DNA of 7,941 nt from Dehalococcoidales bacterium. GTDB taxonomy: Bacteria > Chloroflexota > Dehalococcoidia > Dehalococcoidales > CSSed11-197. Position 1 is the first letter of the stretch. Each line of letters begins with the position of its first letter. A program made the position numbers and the translations under genes. The notes below the pieces were generated by a model. It searched no databases. It had not been told where the DNA came from and saw nothing but the letters and a program-made list of their open reading frames with translations. Of this stretch, positions 1-6,072 are shown one piece after another. Location of the stretch: NCBI GenBank assembly GCA_028705415.1, contig JAQWDO010000032.1, positions 1-7,941 on the forward strand, given 5' to 3'.

Positions 1-129
1 AGGGCAGGTTACTTACGTGTTACTCACCCGTCTGCCACTATTCTTCCCTTGCGGGAAGAACCGTTCGACTTGCATGCATAATGCACACCGCCAGCGTTTA
101 TCCTGAGCCAGGATCAAACTCTCCGAATA
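1..129 (-). rRNA. rrs: 16S ribosomal RNA, 5' end only (gene runs off the left edge)
   Basis: Read on the minus strand, 122 back to 103 gives AGAGTTTGATCCTGGCTCAG, the near-universal start region of bacterial 16S rRNA. It continues with the GCATGCAAGTCGAACGG block and GACGGGTGAGTAAC. The V1 hairpin is seen directly: TTCTTCCC, a GCAA tetraloop and GGGAAGAA pair perfectly (41-60 in plus coordinates). The mature 5' end is put at about 129 by analogy with E. coli, which has seven bases before AGAGTTTG; the exact base is uncertain. About 1.4 kb of the gene lies outside the window, so linkage to 23S and 5S cannot be judged. The spelling resembles Dehalococcoidia 16S from memory, which is the main taxonomic clue in this window. 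Confidence 0.97.
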
Positions 130-165
130 TATAAAGGGTTTTTTAACTTTCTTCCGCTATCCAGT

Positions 166-177
166 TGTTAAAGTACT
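166..177 (-). promoter_or_regulatory. boxA-like antitermination site in the rRNA leader
   Basis: On the minus strand this reads AGTACTTTAACA, nine of twelve matches to the E. coli rRNA boxA (TGCTCTTTAACA), including the full CTTTAACA core. It lies about 37 nt upstream of the inferred 16S 5' end and downstream of the proximal promoter, which is the expected place for a NusB/NusE-binding antitermination signal in an rRNA leader. Function is inferred from position and similarity. Confidence 0.6.
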
Positions 178-195
178 GCTCTAAGGGCAAAAGAT

Positions 196-225
196 ATCCT
201 ATCACATCTTTCACGGGGCTGTCAA
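196..225 (-). promoter_or_regulatory. Proximal sigma70-type promoter of the 16S rRNA gene
   Basis: On the minus strand there is a perfect -35 TTGACA (plus 220-225), an 18-nt spacer, and a -10 TAGGAT (plus 196-201; four of six to TATAAT). Transcription would start near 189, giving a leader of about 60 nt that carries the boxA-like site before the 16S 5' end. Distance and orientation fit an rRNA promoter. No start site has been measured. Confidence 0.65.
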
Positions 226-277
226 TTTCAAAAATCCAGAGGTGAAAACTTCCAAAAATCGTTATTGACAAGAAAGC

Positions 278-306
278 ATTCTACCAGAATTGACAACACA
301 ATGCAA
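278..306 (-). promoter_or_regulatory. Possible distal, extended -10 promoter for the rRNA gene
   Basis: The minus strand shows TGG-TAGAAT, an extended -10 (TAGAAT at plus 278-283), with a poor -35 TTGCAT 17 nt further upstream (plus 301-306). A start near 271 would place it as the distal member of a tandem rRNA promoter pair, an arrangement common in bacteria. The -35 matches at only three of six positions, so this is tentative. Confidence 0.35.
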
Positions 307-318
307 GGCCGTTAAACT
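290..318 (+). promoter_or_regulatory. Sigma70-type promoter of the tldD gene group
   Basis: A perfect -35 TTGACA (290-295) is followed by a 17-nt spacer and a -10 TAAACT (313-318; four of six to TATAAT). Transcription would begin near 325, about 37 nt ahead of the tldD start and upstream of its ribosome binding site AAGGA (348-352). The element overlaps the possible distal rRNA promoter on the other strand. It is the only good plus-strand promoter I see in front of the four-gene group. Confidence 0.6.
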
Positions 319-361
319 AACCATTAGAACCTTCTTATTTTTCTTATAAGGACATAATCCT

Positions 362-1735
362 TTGCCACATATCAATGAAATTGCCCACGAATTAAAAGCG
401 CTAATACATAATACGAATGCGGACTATATTGAAGCACGTCTTGAAACCGGTTCATCCTGCCGCCTGAGTTACCGAAAGCGCGAGCTTGAAACTGTAAGCC
501 AGTCTTCCGCTACCGGAGGCAATATCCGGGTCCTTTACCGGGGAGGCTGGGGGTTTGCTTCATTCAACCGTTTTGACAGCTTGAAGACTGCGCTTGAAAG
601 AGCCCTGGAAAGTGCCCGCCTTGCCGGTAACAGCCAGAGCCGGCTGGCAGATGTCGAGCCGGTTGTGATAAAAACCTCATCCCCTCTTCATGACCCGCGG
701 ACTGTTGCCCTGAGCAAAAAGAAGGAATTGCTGGACTCCTATAATGAAATCATGTGGAAAGAGGCTGACCTGAGCACTACCTTCACCGGTTACGGAGATG
801 CATACAAGACCAGCATTTTTCTCAATTCCGAAGGCTCTTTTATCGAACAATCAAGGGCAGATATCAATCTGAGGGTGAGTGCCATAGCCGGAAAAGACGG
901 AGATGTGCAGCAATCCGGCATAAGCCTCGGATCAACCGGAGACTTTAACGAAATTACCGGGCTGGATGAGCAGGTGCGAAATATTGCCCTTAAAGCAGTA
1001 GCCATGCTCAACGCTCCGCGCGCCAAAGGCGGGGAATATACAGTTATACTCGATCCGGTTATAGCAGGTGTTTTTACACATGAAGCTTTCGGGCATCTTT
1101 CTGAAGCTGACTTTATATATGAAAACGAACGTATGCGGGAGATAATGACCCTCGACAAGGTTTTCGGCTCAAAAGAGCTAAACATTATCGACGACGGAAC
1201 CATGCCGGGTTTACGGGGCACCTACAGCTTTGATGATGAAGGTGTCCCATCTCAAAAAACCTATCTTGTCAGGGAAGGAAAACTGGTCGGGAGGCTCCAC
1301 TCAAGGGAAACCGCCGCCACTATGGGGGAGAAGCCTTCCGGTAATGCAAGGGCTATCAATTACCGGCATCAGCCGATAGTCCGCATGAGCAATACCTACA
1401 TTCAGCCAGGAAACACTTCTTTCGAAGAAATGCTCGCAGGCATAAAAGAAGGTATCTATGTTAAAGACTGGTATGGCGGTACTACCAGCATGGAAATGTT
1501 TACTTTTTCCGGCGGAGAGGCATATATGATCAGAAACGGCCAGGTCGCCGAACTCTTGAAACCGGTTGTTCTCAGCGGAAATGTTTTCAGCACGCTTCAC
1601 AATATAGATGCTATTGGCAATGATCTCGAAATGAACCAGGGTGGAGGTTGCGGCAAGGGCGGGCAATCACCATTGCCGGTATCCAACGGCAGCCCCCACA
1701 TTCGCATACGCAAATGCCTCGTAGGAGGCCAGTAG
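362..1735 (+). CDS. tldD: TldD, catalytic subunit of the TldD/TldE metalloprotease (457 aa)
   Basis: This is the zinc-dependent protease subunit of the TldD/PmbA family (PF01523), a cytosolic enzyme that in E. coli works with TldE to cleave unfolded peptides and mature microcin B17 and degrade CcdA. The metal site is visible as HEAFGH (residues 240-245). A C-terminal Cys in GGGCGKGGQ (Cys430) matches the position of the third metal ligand in known TldD. The DDEGVPS and GNARA stretches and the final VGG also fit the family. Length is close to E. coli TldD (481 aa). The start is TTG at 362, preceded by AAGGA (348-352) with nine bases between; no ATG lies nearby in frame. The stop directly abuts the tldE ATG, so the two are almost certainly co-translated. 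Its physiological substrate is unknown; no precursor peptide is seen here. Confidence 0.95.
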   Translation: MPHINEIAHELKALIHNTNADYIEARLETGSSCRLSYRKRELETVSQSSATGGNIRVLYRGGWGFASFNRFDSLKTALERALESARLAGNSQSRLADVEPVVIKTSSPLHDPRTVALSKKKELLDSYNEIMWKEADLSTTFTGYGDAYKTSIFLNSEGSFIEQSRADINLRVSAIAGKDGDVQQSGISLGSTGDFNEITGLDEQVRNIALKAVAMLNAPRAKGGEYTVILDPVIAGVFTHEAFGHLSEADFIYENERMREIMTLDKVFGSKELNIIDDGTMPGLRGTYSFDDEGVPSQKTYLVREGKLVGRLHSRETAATMGEKPSGNARAINYRHQPIVRMSNTYIQPGNTSFEEMLAGIKEGIYVKDWYGGTTSMEMFTFSGGEAYMIRNGQVAELLKPVVLSGNVFSTLHNIDAIGNDLEMNQGGGCGKGGQSPLPVSNGSPHIRIRKCLVGGQ

Positions 1736-3037
1736 ATGGAAAGGATACTATCACTGGCACTTAAACAGTGCGAAGCCGCCGAAGTTTTCGCTTACACAGA
1801 TGAAGAAATCCCGGTTGCATTTGAATCTAACCGCCTGAAAAACATCGAAAGCAGCCAGAGTACGGTTGTGGCTCTGCGCGTTATACGAAACGGACGCATC
1901 GGTTATGGGGTTACCACCAACTCCGAAGAACCAGAAAAACTGGTAGCCATGGCAGCCGAAACTGCCGAATTCGGCACGCTGGCACGGTTTGAATTACCTC
2001 ATCCGCAAGAGTATCTCCAGGTAAAAACCTATGATCCTGAAATAGAAAATATTGCTATTGAAGATATGGTCAAACTGGGGCAGGAAATGGTAGATGCGAT
2101 AACAGGCGCCTCCCCTGAAATTATGTGCGATGCCGGGATCAGCCGGCACAGTGGCATTATAACCATCATTAATTCCAGCGGCCTTCATGCTGAATGCCGC
2201 TCGAGCCTTTTCAGCCTGGGTATTGGCGGTACACTGGTGCGTGGTACCGATATGCTCTTTGTTGGAGACGGCAAATACTCCAGTCATCCCGTTTATTCCG
2301 GGCAGGAAATAATCTCAAACGTCATACGCCAGCTGGAATGGGCAAAGGACCAGGCCTCTATCAGCTCCAAACCTGTGCCGGTAATTTTTACTCCTCATGG
2401 AGTGGAAAACGCCCTGGTGGCACCACTGGTAAGCGCTTTCAACGGCAGGATGGTGCTTGAAGGAGCATCCCCTCTGACGGGGAAGCTGGGAGAGCAGCTT
2501 TTCAGCACTGATGTCAGTATAATTGACGATGCAACCAGAGATTTTGAAGCAGCCAGCGCTCCTTTCGATGATGAAGGTATCGCAACCCGGGCTATGCCGC
2601 TGATTAACCACGGTATAGTTGAAAACTTTTATTATGATTTGCACACAGCAGCCCTGGCCGGCACCAGCAGTACGGGAAACGGCAACCGGAGCGGAGGAAG
2701 CCTCCCCTCCCCCGGAATCAACGCCCTCACCATCCAGCCCGGAAAAGTTACTTTCGAAGAAATGGTAGCCGATATCAAAGAAGGGCTGATAATTGAGCAG
2801 CTGATGGGCGGAGAGCAGGGAAATATCCTGGGTGGCGATTTCTCCGGAAACGTTTTACTCGGATACAAAATTGAAAACGGAAAGGTGTCCGGCCGTGTCA
2901 AGAACACCATGGTTTACGGAAATGTATACCAGCTTCTCAAAGATGTGGCAGCCATCGGAAATGACAGCCGGTGGGTCGGCAGTTCCCTTAATACACCATC
3001 AATCTATTGCCCGCAAATTTCAGTAGCATCAAAATAG
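1736..3037 (+). CDS. tldE: TldE/PmbA, non-catalytic partner of TldD (433 aa)
   Basis: This is a second TldD/PmbA-family protein, matching the PmbA (TldE) branch, which pairs with TldD in the active heteromer. Where TldD has the HExxxH motif, this protein has TPHGVENALVAP (residues 219-230), which lacks the His-Glu pair, so it should not bind the catalytic metal. Family hallmarks are the STGNGNRS loop (312-319), PSPGINALTIQPG (324-336), MGGEQGNILGGDFSGN (357-372) and a C-terminal GNDSRWVGS (408-416). Length fits E. coli PmbA (about 450 aa). The ATG at 1736 follows the tldD stop with no gap, and AGGAGG (1723-1728) inside the end of tldD sits seven bases upstream, which settles the start. Tandem tldD-tldE order suggests one obligate complex. 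Confidence 0.94.
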   Translation: MERILSLALKQCEAAEVFAYTDEEIPVAFESNRLKNIESSQSTVVALRVIRNGRIGYGVTTNSEEPEKLVAMAAETAEFGTLARFELPHPQEYLQVKTYDPEIENIAIEDMVKLGQEMVDAITGASPEIMCDAGISRHSGIITIINSSGLHAECRSSLFSLGIGGTLVRGTDMLFVGDGKYSSHPVYSGQEIISNVIRQLEWAKDQASISSKPVPVIFTPHGVENALVAPLVSAFNGRMVLEGASPLTGKLGEQLFSTDVSIIDDATRDFEAASAPFDDEGIATRAMPLINHGIVENFYYDLHTAALAGTSSTGNGNRSGGSLPSPGINALTIQPGKVTFEEMVADIKEGLIIEQLMGGEQGNILGGDFSGNVLLGYKIENGKVSGRVKNTMVYGNVYQLLKDVAAIGNDSRWVGSSLNTPSIYCPQISVASK

Positions 3038-3062
3038 CTTTCAAAGAGGAACCGGATAGATA

Positions 3063-3878
3063 ATGGATACAAGAGAGCTTATAAAAATAACCGCACGGCC
3101 AAAACTCAACCAGCCTAACCTGATTGCAGCATGGCCGGGAGTTTCTTCAGTTGCACTAATCATTGCAACCTACCTGCTGGACAAACTGCCTTTTAAGGAC
3201 CTGGCACTGATAAAACCCATGTATTTCTTCGAACCAATAGGAGTGCTGGCACGTAACAATATCGTCGAAGCGCCAAGTTTCCCGCAAAGCCGCTTTTTCT
3301 ATTACAAGAATCCAACCGGCCCGAACGACGTAATCCTTTTTATCGGAGATGCACAGCCAACATCCAAAGCCTATGATATGGCCAATGCCATACTGGACCT
3401 TGGAACCAGATTTCACATGAACCGTGTGTACACCTGCGCAGCCGCCATGACCAGGATGCACCATACGGAACAGCCATCGGTGCGCGGTGTAGCCACAAAC
3501 CTGGTCATGGCCGAAGAACTTGAAAGGCTGGGCTTGAACCGGGCAGGCAATTTACAAATCAGCGGCCTGAACGGCCTCCTTCTTGGAGTAGCCAAGGAAC
3601 GGGATATCAACGGAATCTGCCTGATGGGCGACGTGCCCTCATACTCGCACCGCATTCAGAACCCCATGGCTGCCCTGGCAGTACTTGATAAGCTCAAGCC
3701 AATGCTGGGTATAGAACTGGATACAGCCGAACTGGCTGAAGTGGCCAGGGAAACCCAGCAAAGAATCAAGGAGTTTGCCGCCGAAGCCATGGAGGATTAC
3801 ATCGATTACTTCACCGAACCCATCTGGGAGCAGGGTGAAGAATACTACGATGATGATGAAGAAGACGAGGAAGATTAA
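3063..3878 (+). CDS. PAC2-family protein with a strongly acidic C-terminal tail (271 aa)
   Basis: The protein matches the PAC2 (proteasome assembly chaperone 2) family, PF09754, known from archaea, actinobacteria and other bacteria; its bacterial role is mostly undefined. Supporting stretches are NLIAAWPGVSSVALIIATYLLDKL (read as the N-terminal PGxxxVxxxAxxYL block, residues 19-42), VILFIGDAQPT (90-100), ISGLNGLLLGVA (166-177) and INGICLMGDVPSYS (182-195), which correspond to the conserved glycine-rich core. Residues 211-250 look helical, and the chain ends in a run with almost only Asp and Glu (259-271) that lacks the HbYX ending of proteasome activators. The ATG at 3063 follows AGAGGA (3045-3050). 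It sits 25 nt after tldE, so it is probably in the same operon. The family call is firm; function is not, and no proteasome gene is visible. Confidence 0.85.
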   Translation: MDTRELIKITARPKLNQPNLIAAWPGVSSVALIIATYLLDKLPFKDLALIKPMYFFEPIGVLARNNIVEAPSFPQSRFFYYKNPTGPNDVILFIGDAQPTSKAYDMANAILDLGTRFHMNRVYTCAAAMTRMHHTEQPSVRGVATNLVMAEELERLGLNRAGNLQISGLNGLLLGVAKERDINGICLMGDVPSYSHRIQNPMAALAVLDKLKPMLGIELDTAELAEVARETQQRIKEFAAEAMEDYIDYFTEPIWEQGEEYYDDDEEDEED

Positions 3879-4839
3879 CCGCCCCTATCTGAGCATCCCT
3901 ATTACCCTGGATGAAGCGTTAAACAGTTTAACCGATGCGGGTGATATACCGCCGTCCAGCCATCTTGCCGAACTGTCCGACCTTCCTCCGGAGGCTTTAG
4001 AGTCATTCACGGAAGTATGGCAGGAAGTCGAAACGGAGAAGCGCCGCAAGATCATACCCAGGCTGGCAGAACTTGCTGAGGAAAACGTCGAGTTTAACTA
4101 TGACGGGATCTTCAAACTCGGGCTTGAAGATGTAGATCCACAGGTACGGCTGGCTTCGGTCAATGGTTTATGGGAAAACTGCCAAAGCTGGCTGCAGCGC
4201 AAATTGATACTGATGGCAAAAGGTGACCCTTGCGAAGAAGTCAGGGTGGCTTCTGTTCAGGCGCTGGAACGGTTTTGCCTGGATGCAGAACTCAACAACA
4301 GGCAAGAAAGCAAACAGCTTCTCTCAAGTATTCTGATTTCCATCTTTGAAAATCCGGATGAATCCGACCACTTGCGGCGCCGATCCCTGGAAGCAGTATC
4401 TCCCCTGGACATGGCTGAAGCCCGCCACGCCATAGAACAGGCCTTTCAGAGCAACAACCGCGAGCTTGAAGTCGGTTCTGTCTATGCCATGGGAGCCAGC
4501 TGCAATCCATCATGGCTTCCATCCCTGTTGCCACAACTTCAGACCGGTGATGGGGAACTGCGCTACGAAGCCGCTCGGGCGTGCGGGAAAATCGGCGAGG
4601 AAGATGCTATCAGTTATCTGGTTCCCCTGCTTGAGGATGAAGACAAAGACGTTCAGATGGCAGCGATTCAGGCCCTCGGCAAGATTGGCGGCAAGGAAGC
4701 CAGGGAAATCCTTCTCGGTCTTTTAGAATCTGCAGATGAGCTGCTCAGGGATAGCGCCCGGCAAGCTATATACGAACTTGAGCTCTACAATGATCCGTTT
4801 TCGGCAAACAGCCTGAAAATTAGTGAAGACGATTTATAA
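3850..4839 (+). CDS. HEAT-repeat protein, function unknown (329 aa)
   Basis: The C-terminal two thirds is a run of degenerate HEAT-type helical repeats: DVDPQVRLASVNGLWEN (94-110), DPCEEVRVASVQALERF (126-142), ESDHLRRRSLEAV (171-183), RELEVGSVYAMGAS (204-217), DGELRYEAARACGKIG (234-249), DKDVQMAAIQALGKIG (265-280) and DELLRDSARQAIYEL (296-310). Such solenoids bind other proteins; no catalytic motif, signal peptide or membrane segment is seen. The first 90 residues are a helical, acidic region I do not recognise. The start is ambiguous: three consecutive ATGs (3850, 3853, 3856) lie inside the PAC2 tail. I choose 3850 because AGGGTGA (3832-3838) lies 11 bases upstream. A TTG at 3775 would add 25 residues without repeat character. 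The 29-nt overlap with the upstream gene suggests translational coupling and a linked function. Confidence 0.85.
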   Translation: MMMKKTRKINRPYLSIPITLDEALNSLTDAGDIPPSSHLAELSDLPPEALESFTEVWQEVETEKRRKIIPRLAELAEENVEFNYDGIFKLGLEDVDPQVRLASVNGLWENCQSWLQRKLILMAKGDPCEEVRVASVQALERFCLDAELNNRQESKQLLSSILISIFENPDESDHLRRRSLEAVSPLDMAEARHAIEQAFQSNNRELEVGSVYAMGASCNPSWLPSLLPQLQTGDGELRYEAARACGKIGEEDAISYLVPLLEDEDKDVQMAAIQALGKIGGKEAREILLGLLESADELLRDSARQAIYELELYNDPFSANSLKISEDDL

Positions 4840-4994
4840 CAGGCTTTGCCGCAACTCTTTCGGCCTGAGAGCGTAAATTACGAACTTATTGCCAACCTCT
4901 TTGCTAAACCCGTAAAACCAAAAGTGAAACGGGACATTTCTCTATCATCTGCCTGATAAAAAGAATGCGTTTTCCGGTTGCGCCAAGTATTGTT

Positions 4995-5013
4995 ATTAAA
5001 ACGCGCTTTTAAT
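4995..5013. repeat. Perfect interrupted palindrome, candidate operator
   Basis: Two 7-bp arms, ATTAAAA (4995-5001) and TTTTAAT (5007-5013), are exact inverted copies around a CGCGC centre. It lies about 65 bp upstream of the -10 box of the exporter operon. The symmetry and size suit a dimeric regulator site, but A+T-rich palindromes also arise by chance, and a weak transcript hairpin is another possibility. No regulator gene is visible in the window. Confidence 0.3.
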
Positions 5014-5075
5014 CCTGGGAACCGTTGATTTTTCCTGATTAAGCCGGAAAATTGTGTATTACGGCATGATTTTTA

Positions 5076-5084
5076 TGATAGAAT
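5076..5084 (+). promoter_or_regulatory. Extended -10 promoter of the ABC exporter operon
   Basis: The stretch TGATAGAAT contains an extended -10: TG (5076-5077), one base, then TAGAAT (5079-5084; five of six to TATAAT). No good -35 lies at 16-18 nt, which is tolerated in extended -10 promoters. Transcription would start near 5091, leaving about 25 nt of leader before the proposed CTG start at 5116. That fit between promoter, ribosome binding site and start supports all three. Confidence 0.5.
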
Positions 5085-5104
5085 ATCCGGCAGACGAAAG
5101 CCAC

Positions 5105-5110
5105 GGAGGA
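5105..5110 (+). promoter_or_regulatory. Shine-Dalgarno site that sets the ATPase start
   Basis: GGAGGA is close to a full Shine-Dalgarno sequence. Five bases later comes the in-frame CTG at 5116, normal spacing for initiation. No ATG, GTG or TTG lies in the ATPase frame between the upstream stop (5026-5028) and 5242, so this site is the best guide to the true start. Confidence 0.75.
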
Positions 5111-5115
5111 ATAAA

Positions 5116-6072
5116 CTGGATCAGGAAGAACTGAACCGCCCGGTCGACGACAGCTTTGCCATCCAGACGTTCGAACTAAGCCGTTCGTTTGGTGCAGTTA
5201 GGGCAGTCGATAATCTGAACCTGGATATCCGCAGGGGCGAGTTGTTTGCTTTACTTGGCCCGAACGGCAGCGGTAAAACAACCACCATCAATATGCTTTG
5301 CTGCCTGTTAAAACCCACCCGGGGTACGGCCCGTGTCATGGGGTTCGATATTAACCGGGAAGCAAGGTCAGTTAAAACTGTCATTGGAGTTTCTCCCCAG
5401 GAAACAACACTTTCAGACCACCTTTCTTCACTTGAAAACCTGGAGCTGATCGCCAAACTGAGAGGAGTCCCTCCGGACAAAGCCAGAAAATGGTCAGCCG
5501 CGCTGGTTGAAATCATGGGCCTGGGAGAAAGGCGCAAGGACCAGGTACGAAAATTTTCCGGCGGCATGAAAAGGCGCCTGAGTATCGCCATGGCGCTTAT
5601 TGCAGATCCGGCAATCATTTTTTTGGATGAGCCTACCCTGGGGCTCGATCCGCAGGCCAGGAGAGCTTTGTGGGAGTATATTGCCAGCTTTAAAGGAGAG
5701 AAAACCATTCTTCTGACCACCCATTACATGGAAGAGGCCGATTTTCTTTCCGACAATATTGCCGTAATGGACTCCGGGAAGATTGCCGCAATGGGAAGCA
5801 GCCTGGACCTGAAAACTCTTTCAATGGATAAACACACCATCATAATAAACGCCTGGAATATGACCCTGAAAGCTCTTGACGATATACGGGCAAAGTATCC
5901 GGAGGTTAAAGTTAACGGAAACAGCCTGTCAATCTCCGGCAAAATGCTGGATTTTAAAGAAACTACGGATTTTGTGCACTCAACCGGCGCAATCATCCGT
6001 TCGGCCTATTTTAAGGAACCGAGCCTGGAAGATGCCTATCTTAAAATCACCGGAAAGGAGCTGGCAGATTGA
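5116..6072 (+). CDS. ABC exporter ATP-binding protein, apparent CTG start (318 aa)
   Basis: This is the cytosolic ATPase of an ABC-2 type exporter, similar in layout to DrrA/NodI-like and CcmA-type subunits. All nucleotide-binding motifs are present, numbered from the CTG at 5116: Walker A GPNGSGKT (48-55), Q-loop SPQE (Gln95), signature SGGMK (148-152), Walker B IIFLDE (167-172, catalytic Glu172), D-loop (175-178) and H-loop His203. A 115-residue C-terminal extension follows, usual for this subgroup. The first possible conventional start, TTG at 5242, would begin only five residues before Walker A and lose the first strand and A-loop region (FELSRSFGAVRAV, 19-31), which is clearly homologous sequence. 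The CTG with GGAGGA upstream restores a normal length. The stop overlaps the permease start by 4 nt. The substrate cannot be told; drug, lipid or peptide export are all possible. Confidence 0.92.
   Translation: MDQEELNRPVDDSFAIQTFELSRSFGAVRAVDNLNLDIRRGELFALLGPNGSGKTTTINMLCCLLKPTRGTARVMGFDINREARSVKTVIGVSPQETTLSDHLSSLENLELIAKLRGVPPDKARKWSAALVEIMGLGERRKDQVRKFSGGMKRRLSIAMALIADPAIIFLDEPTLGLDPQARRALWEYIASFKGEKTILLTTHYMEEADFLSDNIAVMDSGKIAAMGSSLDLKTLSMDKHTIIINAWNMTLKALDDIRAKYPEVKVNGNSLSISGKMLDFKETTDFVHSTGAIIRSAYFKEPSLEDAYLKITGKELAD

Larger units (their letters stand above)
4840..5115. other. Intergenic region between the HEAT gene and the ABC exporter operon
   Basis: This 276-nt gap has no credible gene. 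It holds short imperfect hairpins (CAGGC 4840-4844 with GCCTG 4863-4867; CCCGT with ACGGG around 4906-4931) but none followed by a T-run, so I cannot name a rho-independent terminator for the upstream group. Further along are a perfect interrupted palindrome (4995-5013), an extended -10 promoter (5079-5084) and a strong ribosome binding site (5105-5110), each listed separately. GCCGGA (5043-5048) and TCCGGC (5086-5091) are inverted copies flanking the promoter. Confidence 0.6.

Noticed and set aside
41..60. Perfect 8-bp stem with four-base loop resembling a terminator
   Set aside because: It is the V1 hairpin inside the 16S rRNA gene, with no T-run after it.
265..270. Additional perfect TTGACA on the plus strand
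   Set aside because: No -10-like hexamer occurs at 16-18 nt spacing; only the copy at 290 pairs with a -10.
790..1666. Two minus-strand open frames (143 and 121 aa)
   Set aside because: Both are antisense to tldD over its metal-binding and C-terminal regions and show no family features.
3775..3849. Longer HEAT protein beginning at TTG 3775
   Set aside because: The extra 25 residues lie entirely inside the PAC2 coding region, look like out-of-frame translation, and lack a ribosome binding site as well placed as that for 3850.
4965..5012. 15-codon plus-strand frame starting ATG in the exporter leader gap
   Set aside because: It has no good Shine-Dalgarno, lies upstream of the proposed promoter so would not be in that transcript, and has no attenuator-like codon run.
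5121..5720. 199-aa open frame on the minus strand
   Set aside because: It is antisense to the ABC ATPase, whose motifs are unmistakable; the composition is Ser/Arg-rich as expected of a shadow frame, and no ribosome binding site supports it.
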